Below, piece by piece: positions 32,886-42,183 of a stretch of DNA of 64,000 bases; position 1 is the stretch's first letter, and each line of letters begins with the position of its first letter. Location of the stretch: contig NZ_LSGQ01000030.1 of assembly GCF_001675285.1 (NCBI RefSeq), forward strand, positions 372,001 through 436,000, read 5' to 3'. Below the pieces are notes generated by a model, which was not told where the DNA came from, made no database searches, and worked only from the letters and a program-made list of their open reading frames with translations. Made by a program: the position numbers and the translations under genes. This DNA is from Elizabethkingia miricola (GTDB lineage Bacteria > Bacteroidota > Bacteroidia > Flavobacteriales > Weeksellaceae).

Positions 32886-34409
32886 ATGAAAAAATATATT
32901 TTAACATCATTATCTGTTGCTTCATTTCTTGCTTTATCGAGCTGTAAAACAGACTTCGATCAAAATGTATCAAGTATAAAGCCTACCAACGGTGATGCTG
33001 ACTTCAGTAATTATATATCTTTAGGAAACTCACTAACTTCCGGATATAGAGATAATGCTCTTTACCTTGATGGACAAAAGGAGTCTTATCCTTCCATAAT
33101 CGCAGCTCAGATGAAGCTTGCAGGCGGAGGCGAATTCAAACAACCATTAATGCCGAATAATACTGGTGGTTTTTCTAACCTTCCAGGTTTCTCAGGAAAA
33201 TTAGAATTAAAAGTTGTTGACGGAGCACTAACTCCTGTACCTTCAGATCCAGGAGCAGCATTAGATAATGTAGCAGCCGGAAGACCTTACAATAATATGG
33301 GCGTACCAGGAGCAAAAGTCGCACATTTACTTGCTCCGGGATATGGTAATCCAGGAGGTCTTGCTGCTAAAACTGCAAATCCATATTTTGTGAGATTTGC
33401 ATCCAGCGCTACAACTTCTGTTATTGCCGACTTTATCTCTCAGAAACCTACATTCTTTTCATTATGGATCGGAAACAATGATGCTTTACTATATGCTCTG
33501 GCAGGTGCTGATGATACGAAAGAAACATTGACTCCTCCTGATATGTTTAAAACCTACTACAACGCTCTTGTTGCTCAGATTGCCAGCACAAAAGCAAAAG
33601 GTGTAATTGCAAACATTCCGGACGTTACAACAATTCCTTCATTAACAACAGTACCTTACAACCCGCTTACAGCGGCATCATTAGGTAAAGGAGATGTTAA
33701 TGTTGGTAATGCAACAATCGATCAGCTGAATGCAAGTCTTTACGGACCGCTAAACCAGATATTAACAGCTTTTGGGGCAGGAGACAGAATTAAACCTCTT
33801 TCCAAAACTGTAGCAAATCCTCTACTAATTCAGGATGAAAGTTTGACTAATTTAGGCCCACAGATTACAGCTGCAGCTCTTGCTAGCGGAAACGCTACAC
33901 TAGTAGCTTTAGCTCCTTATTTAGGTGCAACTTATGGACAAGCCAGACAAGCTGCTCCTGGAGATTTGGTTCCATTGACTACAAGAAGTGCAATCGGAGC
34001 ACAAGTTGCATTACCTACTGGAATTCCTGCATCATTAGGGGCTAATGGTGTTGCTTATCCTTTCGCAGACAATTATGTATTAACTGTTAAAGAAGTTACA
34101 ACTATAAATGCAGCAATTGCAAGCTATAACACAACTATTCAGGCTGCAGCTACTGCCAATGGTTATGCTTTCGTAGATGCTAACGCAAAAATGAAAGAAT
34201 TGAGCTCTCAGTCAGGAATTCAGTACAATGGTGTAAAATATACTGCAACATTTGTTACAGGTGGAGCTTTCTCTCTTGATGGTGTACACTTAACAGGTCG
34301 TGGCTATGCAGTTATTGCAAATGAGTTTATTAAGGCAATTAATAAAACTTACAGATCTACCCTTACACAGGTTAATCCTAACGATTACTCTGGCGTTAAA
34401 TTCCCGTAA
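32886..34409 (+). CDS. SGNH/GDSL-hydrolase lipoprotein
   Basis: A 507 aa lipoprotein esterase/lipase-like enzyme. The signal MKKYILTSLSVASFLALSSC places the lipid Cys at 20; the ATG at 32886 is chosen over a TTG at 32877. SGNH block I is ISLGNSLTSGY with the catalytic Ser49, block III is SLWIGNNDAL (GxND), and block V is LDGVHLTGRGY with the Asp and His of the triad. A long Ala/Leu-rich insert separates blocks III and V. It follows the FadL-type porin with an 11 bp gap. The pair could release and import fatty acids; that is inferred from context. Confidence 0.88.
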   Translation: MKKYILTSLSVASFLALSSCKTDFDQNVSSIKPTNGDADFSNYISLGNSLTSGYRDNALYLDGQKESYPSIIAAQMKLAGGGEFKQPLMPNNTGGFSNLPGFSGKLELKVVDGALTPVPSDPGAALDNVAAGRPYNNMGVPGAKVAHLLAPGYGNPGGLAAKTANPYFVRFASSATTSVIADFISQKPTFFSLWIGNNDALLYALAGADDTKETLTPPDMFKTYYNALVAQIASTKAKGVIANIPDVTTIPSLTTVPYNPLTAASLGKGDVNVGNATIDQLNASLYGPLNQILTAFGAGDRIKPLSKTVANPLLIQDESLTNLGPQITAAALASGNATLVALAPYLGATYGQARQAAPGDLVPLTTRSAIGAQVALPTGIPASLGANGVAYPFADNYVLTVKEVTTINAAIASYNTTIQAAATANGYAFVDANAKMKELSSQSGIQYNGVKYTATFVTGGAFSLDGVHLTGRGYAVIANEFIKAINKTYRSTLTQVNPNDYSGVKFP

Positions 34410-34435
34410 ATCAAATATTTAAATATTAATTATAA

Positions 34436-34466
34436 AAACCACTCGAGCAATTGAGTGGTTTTTTTT
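34436..34466 (+). terminator. Terminator after the SGNH hydrolase gene
   Basis: AAACCACTC pairs with GAGTGGTTT around an eight-base loop, followed by a T-run (34459-34466). The T-run runs directly into the -7 box of prs. Confidence 0.88.
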
Positions 34467-34473
34467 AAATTTG
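34466..34473 (+). promoter_or_regulatory. -7 box of prs
   Basis: TAAATTTG matches TAnnTTTG exactly, directly after the upstream terminator and 19 bp before the prs ATG. The upstream region at -33 is inside the terminator hairpin and has no TTG at normal spacing. Confidence 0.5.
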
Positions 34474-34492
34474 CACCAAATAAAAAGTAAAG

Positions 34493-35434
34493 ATGATTGA
34501 GAGTCAACCAACCTACCTTTTCTCTACAAGAACTAGTAAAGAACTGGCAGAGAAAATTGCTACCCACTATGGCCAGAATCTTGGAGCCATTAATATCTTA
34601 AATTTTAGCGATGGCGAATTTGAGCCTATATTAGAACAGTCTGTAAGAGGCGGAAGGGTATTCTTAATTGGATCAACATTTCCTCCGGCAGACAATTTAT
34701 TAGAGCTTCTTCTAATGATTGATGCTGCAAAGAGAGCTTCTGCAAAAAACATTACAGTTGTTATCCCTTACTATGGATTGGCAAGACAAGACAGAAAAGA
34801 TAAGCCAAGAGCTCCGATAGGTGCTAAATTAGTGGCTAATCTTTTAACAGCAGCTGGTGCTACAAGAATCATGACAATGGATCTACACGCAGATCAGATT
34901 CAGGGATTCTTCGAAATTCCGGTAGACCATTTGTATGCTTCTACAATTTTCATAGACTACATTCAGTCTTTAAATATTGAAAACCTTACTATTGCATCTC
35001 CGGATATGGGAGGAGCTAAAAGAGCTAAAAACTATGCTGGCCACCTTGGTGCAGAAGTAGTAATTGCATATAAGGAAAGAAAAAAGGCAAATGTTGTAGA
35101 AGAAATGTTCCTTATTGGTGATGTAAAAGATAGAAACGTTGTTCTTATAGACGATATGATCGATACAGCGGGAACTCTTTGTAAGGCTGCTGATATCCTT
35201 ATGGAAAAAGGTGCTAAAACTGTAAGAGCTATGGCTACACACGGTGTACTTTCCGGAAAAGCATACGAAAACATCGAAAAATCTCAACTTTTAGAAGTAA
35301 TCGTTACAGATACAATTCCTGTAAACACTGAATTATCCTCTAAAATAAAGGTATTATCATGTGCTCCGTTGTTTGCAGATGTTATGAGAAGTGTTCACGA
35401 ACATCAATCTATTAGTGATAAATTTATTATTTAA
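34493..35434 (+). CDS. prs: Ribose-phosphate pyrophosphokinase
   Basis: Cytosolic enzyme making PRPP from ribose-5-phosphate and ATP for purine, pyrimidine, His, Trp and NAD synthesis. The 313 aa are the standard class I length. Landmarks: FSDGEFEPILEQSVRGG near 40 (phosphate and ATP region), PYYGLARQDRKDKPRAPIGAKLVANL (about 94-120), the MDLHADQIQGFF metal site, and the PRPP-binding loop VVLIDDMIDTAGTL near 220. It is flanked by its own -7 box and by the rplY promoter. Prs followed directly by L25 is a common order in this phylum. Confidence 0.96.
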   Translation: MIESQPTYLFSTRTSKELAEKIATHYGQNLGAINILNFSDGEFEPILEQSVRGGRVFLIGSTFPPADNLLELLLMIDAAKRASAKNITVVIPYYGLARQDRKDKPRAPIGAKLVANLLTAAGATRIMTMDLHADQIQGFFEIPVDHLYASTIFIDYIQSLNIENLTIASPDMGGAKRAKNYAGHLGAEVVIAYKERKKANVVEEMFLIGDVKDRNVVLIDDMIDTAGTLCKAADILMEKGAKTVRAMATHGVLSGKAYENIEKSQLLEVIVTDTIPVNTELSSKIKVLSCAPLFADVMRSVHEHQSISDKFII

Positions 35435-35445
35435 AAAATAATTAA

Positions 35446-35453
35446 TATCTTTG
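35446..35453 (+). promoter_or_regulatory. -7 box of rplY
   Basis: TATCTTTG within TTAATATCTTTGCAC matches the strong Bacteroidota -7 box. Its ATG is 38 bp downstream. This form (TnTTTGCA) is typical of highly expressed ribosomal genes in flavobacteria. Confidence 0.6.
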
Positions 35454-35491
35454 CACTCGAAAAATTTTAAACATTTTAAAATTCATTTATA

Positions 35492-36130
35492 ATGAAATCT
35501 ATTACAATTCAAGGTACAAAAAGAGAAAGCGTGGGCAAAAAGTCTACAAAAGCTTTACGTGATGCTGAATTAGTTCCTTGTGTTGTTTATGGAGGTACTG
35601 AAATTTTAAACTTCTCTACTGAAGAGAAAAGTTTTAAAGCTTTAGTTTACACTCCTGAAGCACACACGGTATCTATTGAGGTTGATGGTCAGGTAATCCC
35701 AGCTGTTCTTCAGGACATTCAGTTCCACCCAATTACTGACAAAATTTTACATGTTGACTTCTACCAATTATCAGAAGATAAGCCTGTAATTATGGAAGTT
35801 CCTGTAAGAATTACAGGGCGTGCAAAAGGTGTTGTTAGAGGTGGTGTTTTACGTCAGTCTTTCAGAAAACTGAAAATTAAAGCTCTTCCAGCTAACTTAC
35901 CAGATGAAGTTGTTGTTGATGTTACTAAACTAAACATCGGTAACAAAATTTATGTTGGTGATATCAAAACTGACGTTTATGCATTCATGCACCCAGACAA
36001 CGCAGTTATAGCAGCTGTTAAGATGTCTAGAAATGCAATGAAAGCAGGAGCTGCAGCTGATGATGACGATGAAGAAGAAACTGTATCTCCAGATGTTCCG
36101 ACAACTGAAGAAAAATCTTTCGAAGGATAA
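35492..36130 (+). CDS. rplY: 50S ribosomal protein L25 / general stress protein Ctc
   Basis: 5S rRNA-binding ribosomal protein, long (Ctc-type) form of 212 aa. The N-terminal L25 domain (about 1-90) opens [21 protein letters not shown] and includes VPCVVYGG. The C-terminal beta domain (about 95-185) has the [16 protein letters not shown] segment. The tail is acidic, with an Asp/Glu run near residue 190. The length and tail are normal for Bacteroidota. It is monocistronic from its own promoter and ends at a bidirectional terminator. Confidence 0.95.
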   Translation: MKSITIQGTKRESVGKKSTKALRDAELVPCVVYGGTEILNFSTEEKSFKALVYTPEAHTVSIEVDGQVIPAVLQDIQFHPITDKILHVDFYQLSEDKPVIMEVPVRITGRAKGVVRGGVLRQSFRKLKIKALPANLPDEVVVDVTKLNIGNKIYVGDIKTDVYAFMHPDNAVIAAVKMSRNAMKAGAAADDDDEEETVSPDVPTTEEKSFEG

Positions 36131-36152
36131 GATCCCCAGAATATTTAAAAAT

Positions 36153-36177
36153 AAAATCCCGCTTTATGCGGGATTTT
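36153..36177. terminator. Bidirectional rho-independent terminator
   Basis: AAAATCCCGC pairs perfectly with GCGGGATTTT around TTTAT. It serves rplY on the plus strand and the convergent tolC-like gene on the minus strand. Confidence 0.88.
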
Positions 36178-36228
36178 TCATTTAGAACCTTATTTAAAAA
36201 ATATTTGAAGAATAATTTTTTCTCTTAA

Positions 36229-37551
36229 TTATAAACTCAGCGGTATACCTGCATAGAAATTCAGTAATTTCTGACTAAACAGGTAATTATACTTTGCCTG
36301 TGCTACAGATCCCTGAGCATTGGCATAGTTATTACGGGCAATATTCAGGTCATAAATTGTAGTTTTTCCTGCATCGTAACTTTTCTGAGCAAAATCCAAA
36401 GCCAATCCTGTACTCTTTTCTGCTTCCTGGGCCGCCAGATACTTTTCATAATTAGCGTTAACATCAAAAGCAGCCTTTTGTACATTTTCTTTTACGGCTT
36501 GTTTCTGCTGAGCCAACGAGTTTTTCGCAATTTCCTCATTAATTTTAGCCTGTTCTACCTGTACTTTAGTATTTCCCTGATTAAAAATCGGAATATTAGC
36601 AGAAAGACCTAACTGTTGAGAAAAGTTATCTTTATACTGCTTGAACAACGGTGGTGCAGTATACTGATTCTGATTCAGCGATGTATAGTAGTTCGTTCCT
36701 ATACCTGCATTTCCCGTTACTGTTGGCCAATAAGCAGCTTTTGTTATCAAAGTCTGAGTTTCAGATGACTTTATTCTTGATTCTGCAGCTTTAATCTGAG
36801 GCTGAGTTTCATATGCTTTGTTTAAAACACTATCATCAGATACCAAAGGGGCAGTTAGTCCATCTATTCTGTGGTCTTCTACATCAAAGGTTTTATAATC
36901 TGCTAATTGTAATAACTGAGCCAGATTAAACAAAGCTCTCTCGGTTTCAATACGGGCATTACTAAGATTTTGCTTTTCTCTTGCTAATGCGGCCTCAGCT
37001 TCGTACTGAACGGTTAATGGAGTTGTTCCTACATCTGTTGTCATTTTTGCTTTATCAAAAGCCTTCTGAGCATTGTTTACAGCACTCTCATTAATCTTTA
37101 TAATTTCTTTATTCAGTAAAACCGAAAGATACTGCTGAGCAATCTGAAGTGAAACATCATTTTTAACCGTTTCCAGATCATAGATACTTGCCTCTATATC
37201 ATAGTTAGCTTTACGTACCTGCTTTTCCAGCCTGCCATTATTATAGATAAGGATATTAGCCCCTAGCCCAATAGAGTTATTGTAGTTATCAGTACGGTTA
37301 ACAATACCTGTATTTGTTATGTTCTGTCCAAAGTTGGCATTATTGGATATAGACCCTCCCAGCGTAGGCAAAGAGGAATTTTTAGCCATTGAAAGATTTT
37401 TATCCTGAATCTGTTTATTGTACTGATTCTGTATGACTTTCAGATTATTTTTCATTGCATATTCTACGCATTCCTGCAAGGTCCATTTTTTTTGGGCACT
37501 TGCTGAAAAATAAAATCCAACGCATAACAATAAACAACAGATTTTCTTCAT
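36229..37551 (-). CDS. Orphan TolC-family outer-membrane channel
   Basis: A 440 aa outer-membrane factor with a signal peptide ending ASAQ (about residue 19). The opening WTLQECVEYAMKNNLKV and the two OEP repeats with long Gln/Ala/Asn-rich helices are typical. The second repeat contains SYDAGKTTIYDLNIARNNY near the C-terminus. No adaptor or pump gene is adjacent: upstream is an RmlD-like gene (60 bp gap) and downstream is a terminator. It may serve pumps encoded elsewhere. It is clearly distinct from the pump-linked TolC at 1661-2974. Confidence 0.9.
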   Translation of the reverse strand: MKKICCLLLCVGFYFSASAQKKWTLQECVEYAMKNNLKVIQNQYNKQIQDKNLSMAKNSSLPTLGGSISNNANFGQNITNTGIVNRTDNYNNSIGLGANILIYNNGRLEKQVRKANYDIEASIYDLETVKNDVSLQIAQQYLSVLLNKEIIKINESAVNNAQKAFDKAKMTTDVGTTPLTVQYEAEAALAREKQNLSNARIETERALFNLAQLLQLADYKTFDVEDHRIDGLTAPLVSDDSVLNKAYETQPQIKAAESRIKSSETQTLITKAAYWPTVTGNAGIGTNYYTSLNQNQYTAPPLFKQYKDNFSQQLGLSANIPIFNQGNTKVQVEQAKINEEIAKNSLAQQKQAVKENVQKAAFDVNANYEKYLAAQEAEKSTGLALDFAQKSYDAGKTTIYDLNIARNNYANAQGSVAQAKYNYLFSQKLLNFYAGIPLSL

Positions 37552-37611
37552 AGTCTTGTTTTACTTCAATTAGACGTATAAAATTTTGGTTTGTTACAAT
37601 ACTTCTGAAAA

Positions 37612-38535
37612 TTATTTTGCAACCTCATTTTCCATTATAACCAAGGCTTCCGTAAGGCTTTTAGGCCTATACCCCAACTGTTCTTTTGTATGAGAAAGAT
37701 CAAACCCAGTTCTCACCGGTCTGTTTTTATCCTGCCCTATATCTTCTGATGAAATAGCTGTAATTAAACTCTCGTCTAAATGATAAAACTGTGCAATTTT
37801 TCTGGCAAACTCTTCTATGCTGTATTCTTCCTCTCCACTAATATTAAAGATTCCTTTAGCTTTCTTTTCTACTACCAGGCGACACGCTGCAGCAAGATCA
37901 TTAATAAAAGTAGGCATCCTCCAATGATTATTAACGACTTTAATTTCATTTCCTTCGGACAACATTTTCCTTACCCATAAAACAAAATTCCCCCTGGCTG
38001 GATCATCCGAATTTCCATAAACAAGAATAGTTCTTAGTATGGCATAGTCACATCCGGACTCTTCCAACTTTTCTTCAGACAAAGCTTTAGTTCTCCCATA
38101 TTCATTGACAGGGCTTCTTTTATCATTTTCCTTGTAAGGGCCATTCAGCCCGTCAAACACAAAATCTGTTGATAATTGTATTACAAGACTTTGATGCTTT
38201 TTAGCCTGTTCTGCAATATTCACTACCGCATCAACATTAATAGCATACGCAAAATCTTTATCTTTTTCACATCCCTCTACATTTGTTACTGCTCCTGCAT
38301 TGATTATAAAAGAAGGTTTATATTCATCGAATATATTGTTTACCTCTTCTTTATCGGCAATATTCAATTTTCTGAAGGTTGTATTCTCTGGTAAATCTGA
38401 AATTTTGTTGTCACTAAGTGATGTTGCTATAATTCTATAAGGTTGCCCTGAAAATTCTTTTATCAGGCGTCTTCCTAAAAAACCATTACTGCCTGTAATA
38501 AGAATTATCTGAAGATTATCATTTTTACCATTCAT
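37612..38535 (-). CDS. RmlD-like NAD(P)-dependent sugar-nucleotide reductase
   Basis: Extended short-chain dehydrogenase of 307 aa resembling dTDP-4-dehydrorhamnose reductase. The Rossmann loop GSNGFLG is at 15-21. Further landmarks are the INAGAVTNVEGCEKD segment, STDFVFDG (catalytic Thr/Ser region), and the Tyr-Lys pair in EYGRTKALSEE (about 143-153). The C-terminal substrate domain includes FNISGEEEYSIEEFA. No other rml genes are adjacent, so the true substrate is uncertain; related enzymes act on several sugar nucleotides. It is probably envelope-polysaccharide related. Confidence 0.83.
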   Translation of the reverse strand: MNGKNDNLQIILITGSNGFLGRRLIKEFSGQPYRIIATSLSDNKISDLPENTTFRKLNIADKEEVNNIFDEYKPSFIINAGAVTNVEGCEKDKDFAYAINVDAVVNIAEQAKKHQSLVIQLSTDFVFDGLNGPYKENDKRSPVNEYGRTKALSEEKLEESGCDYAILRTILVYGNSDDPARGNFVLWVRKMLSEGNEIKVVNNHWRMPTFINDLAAACRLVVEKKAKGIFNISGEEEYSIEEFARKIAQFYHLDESLITAISSEDIGQDKNRPVRTGFDLSHTKEQLGYRPKSLTEALVIMENEVAK

Positions 38536-38598
38536 TTTTATTATATTTATTGGTACGAAGCTAAAAAAGATATTTTAATATTTTACTAAATTAGCGCA

Positions 38599-39252
38599 AT
38601 GTTTATTAAGGAATATATTTCTAAAGACTATCCCGCCTTTCATCTATCAGATTCTCTGGAAGAAGTTAAGGCTATTGTGCGGGACTTTGGCTACTCCCAT
38701 ATTTTTGTAAAAAAGAATAGTGTATTTCTTGGAAATATAAGTACTGAGCTTATAGAAGAAAGTGAAGCCAAGCATCTTAATGAACTAAGTCATCATCTGG
38801 AAAGATTTGCAATGCTGGAAGACAGCACTTCTCTGGACAGCATCAGACTTCTGCATACATTCAATGCGAATGTTGTTCCGATTATCAATCAGAATGAAAA
38901 GTATTTAGGCTACATTTCTTGCGAAGATGTTTTTGCGGATTTCTCTAAGTACCCTTTGTTTTCAGAAAATGGAGCTGTTTTAATTGTTGAGACTGCTACC
39001 CGGAATTACTCTATGACCGAGATTGCTAAAATTGTAGAAAGCAATAACGGAAAGTTTTACGGAGCCTTCATCTATCACATGACTGAGGAAACGATTCAGA
39101 TAGCACTGAAAATCAGCAGCGAGAACCTGAGCTCTATTGACGAAACATTTGACCGGTACAATTATATTGTGGTTCACAAATTTTACCACAATGAAAAAGA
39201 TGACTTATTAAAAGATCGTTTTGGTTTTTTACAAAAATATATGGAATTTTGA
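38599..39252 (+). CDS. CBS-domain protein linked to NAD kinase
   Basis: A 217 aa cytosolic protein with one CBS pair (about residues 1-120: AFHLSDSLEEVKAIVRDFGYSHIFV and ...FNANVVPIINQNEKYLGYISCEDVF). It is followed by an ACT-like C-terminal part (about 130-217). CBS pairs bind adenosine nucleotides (AMP, ATP, NAD derivatives). It ends 3 bp before nadK on the same strand, so it is co-translated. Allosteric sensing of adenylates to tune NADP synthesis is an attractive inference, and the CBS-nadK order recurs in this phylum. A TAAATTAG -7-like box (38587-38594) sits 4 bp before the ATG. Confidence 0.8.
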   Translation: MFIKEYISKDYPAFHLSDSLEEVKAIVRDFGYSHIFVKKNSVFLGNISTELIEESEAKHLNELSHHLERFAMLEDSTSLDSIRLLHTFNANVVPIINQNEKYLGYISCEDVFADFSKYPLFSENGAVLIVETATRNYSMTEIAKIVESNNGKFYGAFIYHMTEETIQIALKISSENLSSIDETFDRYNYIVVHKFYHNEKDDLLKDRFGFLQKYMEF

Positions 39253-39255
39253 TTT

Positions 39256-40116
39256 ATGAAGGCAGCTATATACACACAAAAGAGAGATCTGGATACATTT
39301 CTATATCTGAGCAGGTTTATCTCTGAACTCAACAAACGAAATGTTACCGCTGTACTTCATAAGGATACTGCCGAAGGATTACAGTTTTCCAAGGTTTTTC
39401 CTATTTTTTCAAATAAAGAAGACCTTAAAGATCAAGAGATTGATTATTTTTTTAGTTTCGGTGGAGACGGTACCATTCTGAATGCGTTAATTTTTGTCCA
39501 GGATTTGGGTATTCCTGTAGTAGGAGTCAATACCGGAAGATTAGGATTTCTGGCCAGCTTTACCAAAGAAGAAGTTTTTGACAATATAGATAAAGTCCTG
39601 AATAAACAACTAATCATTACCCAAAGATCAGTTATTAAAGTAAACGGTGTCAATATAGATTTTCCATATGCACTGAATGATGTTACTATTTCCAGAAAGG
39701 AAACAACCTCTATGATTACGGTAAATTCTTATATCAATGATGAGTTTCTGAACGTTTTCTGGGGGGACGGGCTTATTATTTCAACTCCGACCGGTTCTAC
39801 TGCTTATTCATTGAGTTGTGGCGGCCCTATTATCTCTCCTGAGAATGATAATTTTGCCATTACACCAATTGCACCACACAACCTTAATGTAAGACCACTG
39901 ATATTAAAAGATGATGTAAAAATCCGCCTGAAAGTGGAAAGTCGTGTACCACAATATTCTCTTTCTCTGGATTCCAGGTTATATCATATCGATACCTTAG
40001 AAGAAATTTCTCTTGAAAAAGCACCATTCACACTGTCTTTAGTCCAGCCTGATGATATTAGCTTTTTCGAAACAATAAGACAAAAACTACTTTGGGGGAA
40101 CGATAAAAGAAATTAA
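39256..40116 (+). CDS. nadK: NAD kinase
   Basis: Phosphorylates NAD to NADP using ATP or polyphosphate. The 286 aa are normal. The GGDGT motif is near residue 74 (FSFGGDGTILNAL), followed by VGVNTGRLGFLASF, NDVTISRKETTSM, the DGLIISTPTGSTAYSLSCGGPI stretch in two parts (DGLIISTPTGSTAY; SCGGPI), and the C-terminal SRVPQYSLSLDSR. Translation is probably coupled to the preceding CBS gene. The fba gene follows after 66 bp. Confidence 0.95.
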   Translation: MKAAIYTQKRDLDTFLYLSRFISELNKRNVTAVLHKDTAEGLQFSKVFPIFSNKEDLKDQEIDYFFSFGGDGTILNALIFVQDLGIPVVGVNTGRLGFLASFTKEEVFDNIDKVLNKQLIITQRSVIKVNGVNIDFPYALNDVTISRKETTSMITVNSYINDEFLNVFWGDGLIISTPTGSTAYSLSCGGPIISPENDNFAITPIAPHNLNVRPLILKDDVKIRLKVESRVPQYSLSLDSRLYHIDTLEEISLEKAPFTLSLVQPDDISFFETIRQKLLWGNDKRN

Positions 40117-40182
40117 CCTGAATTTCTTATCTTTACCGAATAAAAATTTTAAATAACCTACATCAAATAAAAAAATAAGAAA

Positions 40183-41253
40183 ATGAGCAAAATGTTTCCA
40201 GCTGGCGTAGCCACAGGTTCAATGGTTACTGACATTTTTCAGTATGCAAAAGAAAACAAATTTGCCTTACCGGCAGTAAATGTTATCGGTTCCAGCAACA
40301 TCAATGCAACAATGGAAACAGCCGCTAAACTTAACGCACCGGTTATTATTCAGTTTTCCAATGGTGGAGCAATCTACAATGCAGGGAAAGGATTATCTAA
40401 CGAGGGTCAAAGAGCTGCAATACTTGGAGCTATTGCCGGAGCACAACATATCCACACATTAGCAGAAGCTTATGGAGCAACTGTTATTTTACACACTGAC
40501 CACTGTGCAAAAAAATTACTTCCTTGGATCGACGGACTTTTAGATGCCAGTGAAGCTTTCTATAAGCAAAATGGCAAATCTTTATATTCTTCTCACATGC
40601 TTGACCTTTCTGAAGAGCCTTTAGAAGAGAACCTGGAGGTCAGCGCAAAATATTTCGAAAGAATGGCAAAAATGCAGATGACTTTGGAAGTAGAGATCGG
40701 TGTAACAGGAGGTGAAGAAGATGGTGTAGACAACTCTGGTGTAGACAATTCATTGCTATATACTCAGCCGGAAGACGTAGCTTACACATACGAAAAGCTA
40801 AAAGCAATTTCTGATAACTTTACTATTGCAGCCGCTTTTGGTAACGTACACGGAGTATACAAGCCAGGTAACGTAAAGCTTACACCAAAAATCTTGGATA
40901 ATTCACAGAAATATGTTCAGGAGAAATTCGGAACAGCAGATAAACCAATAAACTTTGTATTCCACGGAGGTTCTGGTTCTACTCTTGATGAAATTCGTGA
41001 AGCAATTGGTTATGGTGTTATCAAAATGAATATTGATACAGACCTTCAGTTTGCTTATGCAGAAGGAATCAGAGATTATATGAATGAAAAAATAGAATAT
41101 CTGAGACATCAGATTGGTAACCCGGAAGGAGCAGATGTTCCAAACAAGAAATTCTATGACCCAAGAGTATGGGTTAGAAAAGGAGAAGAAACATTCTCTA
41201 AACGTCTTGTTCAAGCTTTCGAGGATCTAAATAATATTGATACCCTTAAATAA
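40183..41253 (+). CDS. fbaA: Class II fructose-bisphosphate aldolase
   Basis: Zinc-dependent aldolase of glycolysis and gluconeogenesis, 356 aa (class IIA length). Zinc and catalytic residues are seen in ILHTDHCAKKLLPW (Asp and His near 105-115), GNVHGVYKPGNVKL (near 225) and FHGGSGS (near 265); the NIDTDLQFA segment binds substrate phosphate. The gene begins with ATG after a possible TATCTTTA -7 box at 40128-40135 in the 66 bp gap. It ends at a hairpin. Confidence 0.96.
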   Translation: MSKMFPAGVATGSMVTDIFQYAKENKFALPAVNVIGSSNINATMETAAKLNAPVIIQFSNGGAIYNAGKGLSNEGQRAAILGAIAGAQHIHTLAEAYGATVILHTDHCAKKLLPWIDGLLDASEAFYKQNGKSLYSSHMLDLSEEPLEENLEVSAKYFERMAKMQMTLEVEIGVTGGEEDGVDNSGVDNSLLYTQPEDVAYTYEKLKAISDNFTIAAAFGNVHGVYKPGNVKLTPKILDNSQKYVQEKFGTADKPINFVFHGGSGSTLDEIREAIGYGVIKMNIDTDLQFAYAEGIRDYMNEKIEYLRHQIGNPEGADVPNKKFYDPRVWVRKGEETFSKRLVQAFEDLNNIDTLK

Positions 41254-41262
41254 TAAATCAAC

Positions 41263-41298
41263 AGAAACAGAGTTAAAATTTTAGCTCTGTTTCTTCTC
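41263..41298 (+). terminator. Terminator after fbaA
   Basis: AGAAACAGAG pairs with CTCTGTTTCT. The loop TTAAAATTTTAG can itself fold. The following T-tract is interrupted (TCTCTT), so strength is moderate. Confidence 0.6.
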
Positions 41299-41314
41299 TT
41301 AAATAAATTAGAAA

Positions 41315-42172
41315 ATGGCTTTTGACTGGTTTAAAAGAAAGAAACAAAACATCAACACACCAACGGAGCAGAAGAAAGATTCTCCGAAAGGATTGTGGCA
41401 CCAAACACCAACAGGAAAAATTATTGAGCATGAAGAGCTGAAGAACAATAACTTCGTTTCTCCTGAGGATGGATTCCACGTGAGAATCGGAAGCAGAGAG
41501 TACTTCGATATGCTTTTCGATGGCAGCAAGTTTAAAGAGTTAGATGCTAATGTAGAAAGTGTAGATATTCTTAATTTTAAAGATACTAAAGCTTATACTG
41601 ACCGATTAAAAGAGGTAAAAGGCAAGACTAAATTAACGGATTCTGTACGTAATGCCGTTGGTAAAGTAAACGGACTGGAACTTGTTGTATCATGCATGGA
41701 TTTCTCTTTTATCGGAGGTTCATTAGGCTCTGTAATGGGAGAAAAAATCAGCCGTGCTATCGACTATGCAATGAAGCATAAATTACCATTTATGATTATT
41801 TGCCAGTCTGGTGGAGCAAGAATGCAGGAAGCAGCTTATTCACTAATGCAGTTAGCAAAAGTTCAGGCTAAGTTAGCTCAGCTTTCGGACAAAGGCTTAC
41901 CATATGTTGCTTATTTAACTGACCCTACTTTTGGTGGTATTACAGCTTCTTTTGCGATGACTGCTGATATCATTATGGCTGAACCTGGTGCACTTATCGG
42001 TTTTGCAGGTCCTAGAGTTATCAGAGAAACAATTGGTAAGGATCTTCCTGAAGGCTTCCAGACGTCTGAATTCCTTTTAGAAAAAGGTTTTGTAGATTTT
42101 ATCGTAAGAAGAAACGAAATTAAAGATACAGTATCCAGATCAATGAGATTACTGATGAATGTTAACGCTTAA
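41315..42172 (+). CDS. accD: Acetyl-CoA carboxylase carboxyltransferase beta subunit without zinc ribbon
   Basis: Catalytic subunit of the carboxyltransferase that makes malonyl-CoA, 285 aa. The crotonase-like core is intact: [20 protein letters not shown] (about 128-147), [32 protein letters not shown] and [12 protein letters not shown]. The N-terminal zinc-ribbon region, which in E. coli holds Cys27, 30, 46 and 49, is here [11 protein letters not shown] (25-35) and [12 protein letters not shown] (47-58). The four ligand positions are Thr, Thr, Ser and Asp, so no zinc can be bound there. The surrounding pattern is still recognisable. accA is not adjacent. Confidence 0.94.
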   Translation: MAFDWFKRKKQNINTPTEQKKDSPKGLWHQTPTGKIIEHEELKNNNFVSPEDGFHVRIGSREYFDMLFDGSKFKELDANVESVDILNFKDTKAYTDRLKEVKGKTKLTDSVRNAVGKVNGLELVVSCMDFSFIGGSLGSVMGEKISRAIDYAMKHKLPFMIICQSGGARMQEAAYSLMQLAKVQAKLAQLSDKGLPYVAYLTDPTFGGITASFAMTADIIMAEPGALIGFAGPRVIRETIGKDLPEGFQTSEFLLEKGFVDFIVRRNEIKDTVSRSMRLLMNVNA

Positions 42173-42183
42173 TACACAAGTTA

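Noticed and set aside
36229-38535. Second efflux operon or rhamnose synthesis cluster
   Set aside because: TolC and the RmlD-like gene have no pump, adaptor or other rml genes next to them, so neither system is supported.
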